Positions 44,373-53,145 of a stretch of DNA of 64,000 nt are shown here, piece by piece. The notes under the pieces are model-generated. The model did no database searches and had not been told where the DNA came from. It was given only the letters and a program-made list of their open reading frames with translations. Within the stretch, counting starts at the first letter, position 1; each line of letters opens with the position of its first letter. The position numbers and the translations under genes were made by a program. The stretch is from an uncultured Roseburia sp. (GTDB lineage: Bacteria; Bacillota; Clostridia; Lachnospirales; Lachnospiraceae): NCBI GenBank assembly GCA_934309475.1, contig CAKRDK010000005.1, positions 1 to 64,000 on the forward strand, read 5' to 3'.

Positions 44373-45083
44373 CTAGTTTAGCCCCAACTTTTTTCTTACA
44401 TCCATGAGATCCTCTTCTTTGTCAACCTCCTGGCAGATGCGTTCTTTGTAGTCAAATGGATAAAGCTGCATATTTCCCGAAACCTGGTTCATCGCATTTT
44501 CAGCATAACAGGTAACCTCCCCCCGTTCACAGAATGCTACAATTTCCTCCAGCCATGTCATCCAGTCTTCTTTGGTCAAATGATAAAGTGGCTGTGCCGC
44601 AAGAGCATTTTCCATAAATTCAATTCCTACTGCAGTAATCCTTCCGTTTTGGATTACTGCTTTGAAATCTTTTTCAGGTAATTTCACCATCGAACTGACC
44701 GCCATGCAACTATGCCTTGCATCTATGACATCCTGCAATACAGATTCCTCATACACCAGGTCTCCATGCATCAGAATTATTTCATCTTTTAAAAAATCCC
44801 TTGCAAGATAAATAGAATAAATATAGTTTGTCTCACCGTATTTTGGATTGTTAATAAACTGTATTTTCATATCAATTCCAGCTTTTCTGACATGTTCCTC
44901 AAGCAAATCTGCATACGGACCGGTTGTCATAACAACTTCTTTCATTCCACATTTTTGGAGGAGGGCCAGTTGTCTGGCTACTATTGTCGTCCCACCATCC
45001 AATGGGACCATACACTTCGGATTATGTTCCGTATATTTTCCCATTCTTTTTCCGAGACCTGAATTTAAAATCAAAGCTTTCAT
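44373..45083 (-). CDS. LicC/PntC-like nucleotidyltransferase (CMP-phosphonate or CDP-alcohol synthesis)
   Basis: This encodes 236 residues from MKALILNSGLGKRMGKYTEH at 45081-45083; the GTG nine bases earlier sits too close to AAGGG. The Rossmann-like nucleotidyltransferase motif GLGKRM..PKCMVPLDG is followed by the metal-binding segment ILMHGDLVYE, and a late Asp lies in QEVDKEEDL. The pattern fits LicC (CTP:phosphocholine cytidylyltransferase) and the phosphonate-specific PntC. Placed next to the phosphonate reductase, it most likely activates the phosphonate with CTP for LicD enzymes. Activation of an alternative phospho-alcohol is possible, because the PEP mutase here carries a second cytidylyltransferase domain. 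Confidence 0.82.
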   Translation of the reverse strand: MKALILNSGLGKRMGKYTEHNPKCMVPLDGGTTIVARQLALLQKCGMKEVVMTTGPYADLLEEHVRKAGIDMKIQFINNPKYGETNYIYSIYLARDFLKDEIILMHGDLVYEESVLQDVIDARHSCMAVSSMVKLPEKDFKAVIQNGRITAVGIEFMENALAAQPLYHLTKEDWMTWLEEIVAFCERGEVTCYAENAMNQVSGNMQLYPFDYKERICQEVDKEEDLMDVRKKLGLN

Positions 45084-45110
45084 GTCATTCACTACCCTTC
45101 TGTATTTCTA

Positions 45111-46223
45111 TTATTCTGTAATGTTAAGAATCAACTCTGTCATCACTCTTGCGCCAAGTTCATTCAGATGATCCATATCATTAAATATCTCATCTGGAAA
45201 TTCTTCTTCTGCCAAATCCCACACCTGAATTACACCACCTGCCTGATTGAGCACTTCATAAAAAATATCCTTATATTCTTTATCCAGGAATTCTTGATAA
45301 TACTTTGTAGACGGAACAACTACAATATGTAAGTTAATTCCCCGTTTTTCACAAAATAGCGACAATTCATCTAATAATTTTTTATTTTCCTGTAAACTTG
45401 ACACCCGTTTTTTCAATTTATTGTGAGCTTCTGTCCTTCTCCGCGCTGCCGCTATTTTTTCAAAATCTGATAATTCTACCCATGTTTTTGTTTTATCTTC
45501 CCATTCTTTGGTTGCAAATCTGCTTCGTGGACGACCATCCGAATAAAAATATCCTTTTTGATACTCACTCACTGAATACAAATACAGCAATTTCGAAACA
45601 TCAAATATGTCACTCTGTATCAATATCCGCCTATCTGGAGGCAAAAGATGACAATTATGCACATCGCCATACAATTTATCATAAACTTTTGTAATACGCT
45701 GCAGCTCTTTCTGATTTGTAACTTTCGACAAATCTGTGAAAAAGTAATAATAACTGCAACAAAGAACAATCTGCTTTATCCCACTGTTTCTTTCAAGCAC
45801 ATGGTAAATTCCCTTCAACGAATAATACAAATCCTGCGACATCAGGGAAAGATTGACTGCACGTTCTAACATCGCAGTGTCAATTCCAAATAGCCCATAA
45901 GACGACCCCGTAATAATCGTATCTATCTGAGAATTGGTTGACTTCGACAATGCATTTTTCAAATAATGATAGTCATAATGATAATGCAATTCATCCAATA
46001 TATTTTCTGTTAATGCTTGAAAAACCTCTTCATATACCAGAACGGTATAACGATAAAAGTCTTCACTCTTTAAGGATGGATCTGCATTTGTAACTACCAC
46101 CACATCCTGGTTCGTAATCATTTCGACTTTTTCAAGCACTTTGACTGAAATTTCCTTTTTTGTCAAAAGCGACACCTGCTGTAAGGTGAGTTTATCCCCA
46201 CATTCTTTGACCCAAAGTATCAT
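45111..46223 (-). CDS. SGNH/GDSL-like protein of the glycan operon
   Basis: This encodes 370 residues, soluble, with no signal peptide. DTIITGSSYGLFGID (about residue 105) looks like the nucleophile block of an SGNH esterase/acyltransferase (GSS for GDS). The C-terminal NDMDHLNELGARVM supplies a DxxH-type catalytic pair. The middle part is rich in Lys, Tyr and coiled segments. Related proteins act in O-acyl modification or removal on surface glycans, or as SGNH domains with no proven reaction. It lies between phosphonopyruvate decarboxylase and the cytidylyltransferase, with gaps of 9 and 27 bases. It may act on the phosphonate or its sugar acceptor; the function is open. Confidence 0.55.
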   Translation of the reverse strand: MILWVKECGDKLTLQQVSLLTKKEISVKVLEKVEMITNQDVVVVTNADPSLKSEDFYRYTVLVYEEVFQALTENILDELHYHYDYHYLKNALSKSTNSQIDTIITGSSYGLFGIDTAMLERAVNLSLMSQDLYYSLKGIYHVLERNSGIKQIVLCCSYYYFFTDLSKVTNQKELQRITKVYDKLYGDVHNCHLLPPDRRILIQSDIFDVSKLLYLYSVSEYQKGYFYSDGRPRSRFATKEWEDKTKTWVELSDFEKIAAARRRTEAHNKLKKRVSSLQENKKLLDELSLFCEKRGINLHIVVVPSTKYYQEFLDKEYKDIFYEVLNQAGGVIQVWDLAEEEFPDEIFNDMDHLNELGARVMTELILNITE

Positions 46224-46232
46224 AAGTTAGTC

Positions 46233-47360
46233 TTACTCCTGTACAAACTGCATAAATGATTTCTTATTTTCTTCCGCTGTTGTCGTTGGCCGTCCCAAAT
46301 CCGCTCTTGCCCCCAATGCAACTTTGATTTCTATCATTGCAAGTTCTGCATTCGCTCTTGCCGTGGCAACTGCGTATCTTATTTCTTCCAATGTTGATGC
46401 TGTATATACCTTCTCGTAACCGCACCCTGCTGCAATCTTTGGAATGTCAATACTTCCAGCAACAGTCGGCATACCACCAACCGTCTCATGTGATTCATTA
46501 TTGAGCACAATATGAACCAGATTTTGGGGCTTATTGGCACCCATAAGAGCCATAGCGCCCATGTGCATTAACATAGCACCGTCTCCATCTATACACCATA
46601 CTTTTTTCTCCTTCTTCTGAAGTGCTACACCCAGTGCAATTGATGAACTATGTCCCATAGAACCTACCGTCAGGAAATCATATTGGTGCGAGCTTCCATT
46701 GCTCTCTCTGATTTCAAAAAGCTCCCTCGATGCCTTTCCGGTTGTGGATATCACAATATCTTCCCCTATTCCCCGCACAATTTCCCTCAGTGCTTCTTCA
46801 CGCGAAACCGTATATGCGTTAGAATATTTCATTTTATGCTCTGTCTCTAGTGCACCTTTTTCTACAACAAATCCAACACATGCTCCATTTTCCAGAAATG
46901 TCTTCATTCGCACCGCCATTTTTTCAAGTTCTTCTATAGTTGTATCAGCTGTAATTACTTCACTCTCTATCTGTAAAAGTTCCATCAGCTTTACTGTAAT
47001 TTTTCCCTGAAAAACATGCTGTGGTTCATCCTTTGTGCCTGGCTCACCACGCCAACCAACAACAAAAACTGCTGGGATTTTATAAACATCCGGTGCAAGC
47101 AATGATGCATATGGATTCAGCATATTTCCCTGTCCGCTGTTTTGCATATAAATACATGGTATTTTTCCGGTTGCCAAATGGTATCCCGCTGCAAGCCCGG
47201 TTGCATTTCCTTCATTCGCCGCAATGACATGTTTATCGCATACACCATAACGTGTCATAATTTCCCCGGTAAACGGGCTTAACAGAGAATCCGGTACACC
47301 CGTATAAAATCCGACACCTAGTTTTTCCTCTAATATTTTTACAAAATCTGCTGCATTCAT
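46233..47360 (-). CDS. ppd: Phosphonopyruvate decarboxylase
   Basis: This encodes 375 residues. It is a thiamine-diphosphate enzyme that converts phosphonopyruvate to phosphonoacetaldehyde and pulls the unfavourable PEP mutase reaction forward. Diagnostic features are YTGVPDSLLSPF near the N-terminus, AANEGNATGLAAG (catalytic Glu), YMQNSGQGNMLNPYASL and GWRGEPGTKDEPQH. The ThDP-binding block is IDGDGAMLMHMGAMAL..NNESHETVGG. Length and motifs match the family closely. It starts 16 bases after the PEP mutase gene. Confidence 0.95.
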   Translation of the reverse strand: MNAADFVKILEEKLGVGFYTGVPDSLLSPFTGEIMTRYGVCDKHVIAANEGNATGLAAGYHLATGKIPCIYMQNSGQGNMLNPYASLLAPDVYKIPAVFVVGWRGEPGTKDEPQHVFQGKITVKLMELLQIESEVITADTTIEELEKMAVRMKTFLENGACVGFVVEKGALETEHKMKYSNAYTVSREEALREIVRGIGEDIVISTTGKASRELFEIRESNGSSHQYDFLTVGSMGHSSSIALGVALQKKEKKVWCIDGDGAMLMHMGAMALMGANKPQNLVHIVLNNESHETVGGMPTVAGSIDIPKIAAGCGYEKVYTASTLEEIRYAVATARANAELAMIEIKVALGARADLGRPTTTAEENKKSFMQFVQE

Positions 47361-47376
47361 TTCCTGCTACCTCGCT

Positions 47377-48657
47377 CTATATTAGTGTCAAAATTTCTTT
47401 AATTGGCATACAGTCTTCACTTGCCTCTAAAGAACGACCATTTTCCAGGATTGTGTGCGCAACCTTATTCATTGCCGGGAATGCACTACGAATTAAATGA
47501 TTTGCATGAATGATAACATTGATACCATGTGCACCCAGTTCCGCTTCTGTAACCTGATTGTATGTTGTCGGTACAACTACAATTGGTACATTTTCATATT
47601 TTACTCTGAACTTTTCACAAAATTCAAAAATCTCATCTGGCTCTTTTTTCTTGGAATGAATCATAATGCCATCTGCACCTGCTTCCACATAGGCAAACGC
47701 TCTCTGCAATGCATCTTCCATTCCCTGCTCTAAAATCAAACTTTCAATTCGCGCAATTATCATGAAATCGCTTGTTGTCTGCGCATTTTTTCCTGCACGA
47801 ATCTTTTCGCAGAAATGTTCAATCGTATCCTGGCTCTGCTGCACATCCGTTCCAAACAGCGAGTTTTTCTTTAATCCAACTTTATCCTCAATGATAATGG
47901 CCGAAACACCCATTCGCTCTAATGTCTTAATTTTGTATACAAAATGCTCAATTAATCCGCCTGTATCCCCGTCTAAGATAATCGGTTTGGTGGTGACTTC
48001 CATAATTTCATTGATAGTATTTTCTCTTGATGTTGTATCTACAAGCTCGATATCTGGTTTTCCTTTTGCGGTGGAATCACACAAACTTGATACCCAGATT
48101 GCATCAAACTGTTTGATTTCATCATCTTTTTCCACTTTCGCATTCTCTACAATCAAACCTGTAATTCCGTTATGTGCCTCTAATACACGGAGTGGACGCT
48201 CTGTCAGGCGAAGTGCACGTTTCAACTTTCCACGGCGGATTTCCGGCATATAACGAAGCTGGTTTGCACGCATATCAAAAAATTCATACTCTGGATTCTC
48301 TGTATATGGGAATACAACCAGTTTTCCTCCATATTGTTCCAGCAACTGCTCTACTTTTTCTCTTGTATTCTTATTCCAACGGTCACTATGTACTACATAA
48401 TCCGGTCGTAATTCTTCAATAATCTTATCATAAGATAGGCTGTCTTTCTTTACCACATTTGCTACACCTTTAATATGGCTGATGATTTTACATCTCTCTT
48501 CAAACGTCAACACCGGATACCCACGATATGACATAATTGCTTCATCTGACAACACGCCTACCGTAAGGTCTCCAAGTTCCGCAGCCTTTTCAATAATCGC
48601 CACATGACCTCCATGAATAAATTCTGCTCCTATACTCAAAAATACTTTTTTTGCCAT
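47377..48657 (-). CDS. pepM: Cytidylyltransferase-PEP mutase fusion (Fom1-like architecture)
   Basis: This encodes 426 residues from MAKKVFLSIGAEF at 48655-48657, two bases after the preceding stop; a start ten codons upstream would overlap that gene. The N-terminal 130 residues form a TagD-type cytidylyltransferase domain with an HxGH site (H15-H18) and ERCKII. The C-terminal 280 residues are PEP phosphomutase with DGDTGG, EDKVGLKKNSLFG (catalytic loop variant, about residue 255) and ARIESLI. PEP mutase forms phosphonopyruvate, the entry to all C-P bonds. The same fusion occurs in fosfomycin Fom1, whose cytidylyltransferase domain loads CMP onto 2-hydroxyethylphosphonate. A fused domain here, plus the iron reductase, points to CMP-hydroxyethylphosphonate. 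Confidence 0.93.
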   Translation of the reverse strand: MAKKVFLSIGAEFIHGGHVAIIEKAAELGDLTVGVLSDEAIMSYRGYPVLTFEERCKIISHIKGVANVVKKDSLSYDKIIEELRPDYVVHSDRWNKNTREKVEQLLEQYGGKLVVFPYTENPEYEFFDMRANQLRYMPEIRRGKLKRALRLTERPLRVLEAHNGITGLIVENAKVEKDDEIKQFDAIWVSSLCDSTAKGKPDIELVDTTSRENTINEIMEVTTKPIILDGDTGGLIEHFVYKIKTLERMGVSAIIIEDKVGLKKNSLFGTDVQQSQDTIEHFCEKIRAGKNAQTTSDFMIIARIESLILEQGMEDALQRAFAYVEAGADGIMIHSKKKEPDEIFEFCEKFRVKYENVPIVVVPTTYNQVTEAELGAHGINVIIHANHLIRSAFPAMNKVAHTILENGRSLEASEDCMPIKEILTLI

Positions 48658-48659
48658 AC

Positions 48660-49607
48660 TTATTTCACTGTCCTTTCCCTTTTCCAATCTTCTTCTGTCA
48701 AATAAAGATATTCATGATTTATATATTCCTCTACACTTCTGCCCCGCAAATTAATCTCCACATCAAAATTATAACTTTTCGGTGGATGAATCATTCGCTG
48801 GGATTCCGGTGGAAAACTCCACATATTACTGTATTTGGTCCTCATATATTTCATATAATCCTTGCAGACATAAAATGAAAAACCTTCAAATTCAATCTCT
48901 GTCACTTCATCAAACCATTTTGCCATGGCATACCCGCGCATAGAAAATATATTATGGTGAAGGAAAGCATCTCTTCGATAAAATGGAATACACCAGACAT
49001 ATTTTGTTCTTTTTCTGTTATTCCATTTTCCCATTTTTTCAATTATCCCAAGCGGTATCTGTTTTGGAACATGACGCAGAAGATGGTATAATCCTCTTTT
49101 CCACGCCACAGGATCTTCCGTCACTCCGACCACTGACCAAAGTGTCTTGATACACCCTCTCCGTATCAATTGCTGCACATCTGCCGCAAGCCTGCTGTCC
49201 GGGACATTATCAATTACGAAAATATCAATTGACACACCTGTCATGCACTTGATAGCCTCCTGACCTGCCCTTAAATATTCCGTCCCCTTTCTCCTTATCT
49301 TGGCATACCCCCATCGGTATTCCGGATCAGTCTTATCTGTCTGTAAAAAAAATCGGCTTGTATCAAGCTCTGTCTCACATACTTTGCAAAACTTTTCGAA
49401 TTCACTGCGGGACATTCGGGTATCCAAATCATCATCCCATGGGATAAACCCCTTATGCCGCACCGCACCTAATACTGTTCCATCTGCCAGGAAATATCTT
49501 ATATTATGTTTTCGACAAATTCTATCTAACTCCAATAACATTTCTAATTCTATTAGCTGCAGTTTTCTTAAATCTTTCGGTGACATATATTTTTTTTCTT
49601 CTGTCAT
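48660..49607 (-). CDS. LicD family phosphotransferase (copy 3)
   Basis: This encodes 315 residues. YFLADGTVLGAVRHKGFIPWDDDLDTRM is the LicD signature. This copy belongs to a different subgroup from the two at 39796 and 40719. Its N-terminus (LRKLQLIELEMLLELDRICRKH) is the commoner LicD opening, and its C-terminus has KYSNMWSFPPESQR. It overlaps the glycosyltransferase before it by four bases and is followed two bases later by PEP mutase. That makes it the LicD most tightly linked to phosphonate synthesis and the best candidate for the phosphonate transferase. Confidence 0.9.
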   Translation of the reverse strand: MTEEKKYMSPKDLRKLQLIELEMLLELDRICRKHNIRYFLADGTVLGAVRHKGFIPWDDDLDTRMSRSEFEKFCKVCETELDTSRFFLQTDKTDPEYRWGYAKIRRKGTEYLRAGQEAIKCMTGVSIDIFVIDNVPDSRLAADVQQLIRRGCIKTLWSVVGVTEDPVAWKRGLYHLLRHVPKQIPLGIIEKMGKWNNRKRTKYVWCIPFYRRDAFLHHNIFSMRGYAMAKWFDEVTEIEFEGFSFYVCKDYMKYMRTKYSNMWSFPPESQRMIHPPKSYNFDVEINLRGRSVEEYINHEYLYLTEEDWKRERTVK

Positions 49608-50665
49608 TCCCGCCTGTCATCTCCCTTTGTACTGTTTTCTTTTAAAACCTCTAAAAACTCTGGTGTCCAATCATATTCTAACAAATTAACAAGACTCATA
49701 AGATTCGGGTCATTCTTCACAATACTATTTTCCCTGCACTTAGGGCATTCTTTTCTGATTTCATTCTGCATGAAAGCAAAGATGTCATATGGAATCGGTT
49801 GAAACGTTAACAAAAATCTGGAAAATGTCTTCAAAAGAAATGTCCTGAGGAAATTATATTCAACTACATTCGACTTTTCTTCGATATCAGGTCTGCTCTT
49901 ACATTCCTCCAGATAAAACATCCCCGCTTTGCAACGTTCAAACTGATTGAGATCATTCCATTTCGTGTTGTGGGAATAACTTCCATCCCAAACTTGATAA
50001 TTATAAAATGGTAACCAGAGTTTCCCAAAATTTTTGCAATAGGTTGTTGCCAATCCAGAAAAATAACCATCACAGTAGCCTGAACTCTTGGCTCCATCAT
50101 TATGGCGAATATTTTCCTCAATCAAAAAACTTCTTTTATAAATTTTTGTCCAGACAAATGTTGCTCCCGGTAATATATGTTTTTCAAATAATTGGTCGCG
50201 TATCCTTTCATCCTCAAGCTGAAATTTATATAGCTTGTCATCCTCATCCGTTCCATAAATATTCGTAACTTGTCCCCCTGCATTTACTTCCTGAAACCCA
50301 TATTCGATATAATCCAACTCCGGATTACGTTCCATCAAATCATGAAGTATTTCAAATGCATCCTGTCTATACCAATCATCCTGATCTAAAAACATAACAT
50401 ACTCACCTCGTGCGTATCTCATGCCAATATTTCGCCCTTTTTGCAATGTCTCGCGCGAATTTTTTTCATTCAGAATCAGAACAATCTGCTCCGGATATTT
50501 CTGTTCATATTCCTTGAGCCGTTCCACTGTATGATCCGTGGACGCATCATCAACAATAATAATTTCTAATTTTTCTTTTGCAATCGTCTGTGAAAGAACA
50601 GCCCGCATACATTTGTCAATAAATTTTTCCCCATTATAGGTGCCAATGATAAGACTTATCATCAT
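49604..50665 (-). CDS. Family 2 glycosyltransferase
   Basis: This encodes 353 residues. The GT-A domain is clear: SLIIGTYNGEKFIDKCMRAVLSQ, IIIVDDASTDHT, KGRNIGMRYARGEYVMFLDQDDWY (metal-binding DQD). The C-terminal 150 residues are variable and likely bind the acceptor. Overlaps the LicD gene downstream by ATGA and starts 10 bases after the acetyltransferase gene. Predicted cytoplasmic, sugar unknown. Confidence 0.88.
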   Translation of the reverse strand: MMISLIIGTYNGEKFIDKCMRAVLSQTIAKEKLEIIIVDDASTDHTVERLKEYEQKYPEQIVLILNEKNSRETLQKGRNIGMRYARGEYVMFLDQDDWYRQDAFEILHDLMERNPELDYIEYGFQEVNAGGQVTNIYGTDEDDKLYKFQLEDERIRDQLFEKHILPGATFVWTKIYKRSFLIEENIRHNDGAKSSGYCDGYFSGLATTYCKNFGKLWLPFYNYQVWDGSYSHNTKWNDLNQFERCKAGMFYLEECKSRPDIEEKSNVVEYNFLRTFLLKTFSRFLLTFQPIPYDIFAFMQNEIRKECPKCRENSIVKNDPNLMSLVNLLEYDWTPEFLEVLKENSTKGDDRRE

Positions 50666-50675
50666 CTCTTCCTCC

Positions 50676-51119
50676 TTAAAGCTGTACGCCCATCACATAC
50701 CATTCTTTCTTTTCTCTGCATACCTCAAATCCATTTGCCTTATAGTACTTTATCGCATTTCTGTTTTCCCTGCTTACCTCAAGTTCAATTCGTTCCATAT
50801 GTTTTCTCCGAGCTTCTTCTTTGACATGTTCCATAAGAATCGTTCCAAATCCTCTACCACTATATTTCAAATCAATATTTATAGATGTAATATAGGCACT
50901 CGTTCCCCGATTCATATAAACAGCACACATCCCAATACATTTTTCCGCATATTCCACCCAGAATACACATGCATTTGCAGAAATCTTTTCCGCATACTGG
51001 TCTATCGCAACATGTGAACTTAATGCAGGGGTAAACTCTGCCTCATATTGTTCCAGATATGCTTGTATTTTTTTCTGGTTTCTTTCCCGTTCCTCAAAAA
51101 GAATCTCTACCCGACTCAT
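50676..51119 (-). CDS. GNAT family N-acetyltransferase
   Basis: This encodes 147 residues. The GNAT core is visible as YITSINIDLKYSGRGFGTILMEHVKEEARRKHMERIELEVSRENRNAIKYYKANGFEV; the acetyl-CoA loop is the RGFGT part and the C-terminal FEV closes the fold. GNAT enzymes transfer acyl groups from CoA to amines; in this setting an amino sugar made by the DegT aminotransferase is a reasonable acceptor. It overlaps the WbqC-like gene by four bases. Confidence 0.85.
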   Translation of the reverse strand: MSRVEILFEERERNQKKIQAYLEQYEAEFTPALSSHVAIDQYAEKISANACVFWVEYAEKCIGMCAVYMNRGTSAYITSINIDLKYSGRGFGTILMEHVKEEARRKHMERIELEVSRENRNAIKYYKANGFEVCREKKEWYVMGVQL

Positions 51120-51823
51120 AATAAATGGTAACCTTCCAACATCTGATTTATTTTCTCAACACTGTTAAACATCATCACATCCAGAATTGAAAGTCCTGGT
51201 TCAAATTCATTCTGAAATTGCGGATACTCTTTCAAGTCCATATCCATAAACTTGATATCAATTCCTTCCGATGTATATTTTTCCCTATCAAAAAAACTCA
51301 TCCCACCAATCGGATTCCAATATTCATCTGCACCCTCTATCGCTTTACAAATATTCAAAGCCCATTCATCTGCCTCCTCCGCAGGTTCATACGAAAGATT
51401 CATTCTGGAACTTATCTGTATCGGCGTATTAATTTGCAAATACTCACAAATTTTTTGCAATGACACCTGGTTAAAGGTCACAATATCCTCATAATTATCA
51501 GCAAAAATCTCATCCAGAACTTTCATCACCTTCCAATAATAAGGTGCCTTTTTGTAATGTCCCAGCTGTGCTTTTAACTTTGTCTTCCAGTCTGTCTCAT
51601 TATTAATCCGAATTTCTTTTATCAAGGTATCTCTATGATGTTTTTCCAACGGAACCGCTATGTACTGCCAGCCACCGGAAGGCTTTAAAATCCGATTACG
51701 TTCTATCCAGCCATGCCGGATAAACTGAACATCATCAAATAGTATAAATAAGTCCGTATTCTTTATCAGTGACATATACCCTATATATGGGAAAAAATAG
51801 GGCTGCATAATTCCTAATCTCAT
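51116..51823 (-). CDS. WbqC-like family protein
   Basis: This encodes 235 residues. The opening MRLGIMQPYFFPYIGYMSLI and DDVQFIRHGWIERNRIL, then WNPIGGMSFFDREKY and ILDVMMFN, match the WbqC family found in O-antigen and flagellar glycan clusters. Its reaction is not established; proposals centre on modifying amino sugars in loci with aminotransferases and GNAT proteins. It is 13 bases downstream of the pyruvyl transferase family gene and overlaps the GNAT gene. Confidence 0.85.
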   Translation of the reverse strand: MRLGIMQPYFFPYIGYMSLIKNTDLFILFDDVQFIRHGWIERNRILKPSGGWQYIAVPLEKHHRDTLIKEIRINNETDWKTKLKAQLGHYKKAPYYWKVMKVLDEIFADNYEDIVTFNQVSLQKICEYLQINTPIQISSRMNLSYEPAEEADEWALNICKAIEGADEYWNPIGGMSFFDREKYTSEGIDIKFMDMDLKEYPQFQNEFEPGLSILDVMMFNSVEKINQMLEGYHLL

Positions 51824-51836
51824 TTTATTCTCCGTT

Positions 51837-53135
51837 TTATTTTGCTACATTTTTCATTTCATCAAACGCATCTCTTGCCTTCTGCTGAACTTTGGGAATT
51901 TCTCGTTCAAGCTGTGCTCTAATCTCATCTAAATTCTCCCAGCATCTGTCTACCGCCTTTATAATCTGTTCTTCATCTGCCGGTTCGCAAACATAATCCC
52001 TAAGCCCAACCAACGATGCAAAACCATACATCTTAGTACTTGGAATAAAACTTTTCTCATAAGAGATAAATACCGTTGGTACATTCTGTGAAATTGCTGC
52101 CACAGAAGCATGTACCCTTCCTGTAACCATCATATCACATGTTCCAACAATTCCTTTCGTGATCGCAGGAATATGCGGATTTTCCACACATAGAACGTCT
52201 TCTGGTTTCACATTTCCTCTTTTCAGCACAATCTCCTGAAGCTGTTTCAAAATCGGGTAGTCTCTTCCATTAATCAGTTTAAAGTTTGGTGGTAATTCAA
52301 ATCCATTCGTATGCGAAATCAGCAGAACTCTTGCCCCCAATTTCACTACAATATGTTCAATTATATCCGCAAATACGTTGTACTGCCACTCCTCTCTTGG
52401 CCACATATCATAAGGCCCAACCGGAAGGTTAAAGCCCCCAATCGTAAAGCCGACTGTTTTTTTGCCAGATGGCTCCAATATGTGTTCATCCCTGATAATC
52501 TTGTCAACGACCTCTCTCTTTTCTGGCACATACAAAAATGCCGGACACGCAAAATCTTTTACCTTTGACGTATCAAAATTCCATTTTTCAAGGTTAGCAC
52601 TCGAAGTAGGTTCCCTGTTTACTACCAAATCAAAATTCTTCAACACTTCCTTGGCGAAATCTCGCGTTTTGTCATCATAGAACGGTCCCGGCGTTCCTGC
52701 AAACAGTATTGTTTTCACCCCCAGCAGCTGTGCCGTTCTCATTTTATATAAATCGACTGCAAATCTGTCCTTCCCAACATGCTCTGCATTGTCGCCCCAC
52801 ATATCACCCGAAAAGTTGATTAAAAGACCTATCTCTTTTAACTCTTTCACATAATCACTATCATAATCCCCATTTTTCAAGACTGCTTCATATTCCGCTC
52901 TAGCACGTTCCAGTTCATCCTCTCTCCATGAATAATACATTTCCATTGGAAGTGTCGTTATGTTTTCTTTCTGGATAAACTCATCTGTCATCTGAAATGT
53001 TGTTAAAACCTCATCTTGCGGAAATACCCTATGTATCTCTCGAAACAACGGCTCTATAATATAATAATTTCCTACATTTCCATACTGAAGTCTTCCCCAG
53101 TGCAGGGTACATAATCCCGTTACAAGTATTTTCAT
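51837..53135 (-). CDS. Polysaccharide pyruvyl transferase family protein
   Basis: This encodes 432 residues. The N-terminus (MKILVTGLCTLHWGRLQYGNVGNYYI) and the C-terminal MVTGRVHASVAAISQNVPTVFISYEKS carry the PS_pyruv_trans fold pattern (RxHxxxxA near the end). Characterised members add pyruvate ketals from PEP to sugars; others are GT-B-fold enzymes with other roles. PEP is also the phosphonate precursor in this operon. It lies 10 bases after the radical SAM gene. Confidence 0.82.
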   Translation of the reverse strand: MKILVTGLCTLHWGRLQYGNVGNYYIIEPLFREIHRVFPQDEVLTTFQMTDEFIQKENITTLPMEMYYSWREDELERARAEYEAVLKNGDYDSDYVKELKEIGLLINFSGDMWGDNAEHVGKDRFAVDLYKMRTAQLLGVKTILFAGTPGPFYDDKTRDFAKEVLKNFDLVVNREPTSSANLEKWNFDTSKVKDFACPAFLYVPEKREVVDKIIRDEHILEPSGKKTVGFTIGGFNLPVGPYDMWPREEWQYNVFADIIEHIVVKLGARVLLISHTNGFELPPNFKLINGRDYPILKQLQEIVLKRGNVKPEDVLCVENPHIPAITKGIVGTCDMMVTGRVHASVAAISQNVPTVFISYEKSFIPSTKMYGFASLVGLRDYVCEPADEEQIIKAVDRCWENLDEIRAQLEREIPKVQQKARDAFDEMKNVAK

Positions 53136-53145
53136 TTTCTTCCTC

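Noticed and set aside
48658..48687. Upstream start giving the PEP mutase ten extra residues
   Set aside because: It would overlap the LicD gene, and related fusion proteins begin near MAKKVFLS.
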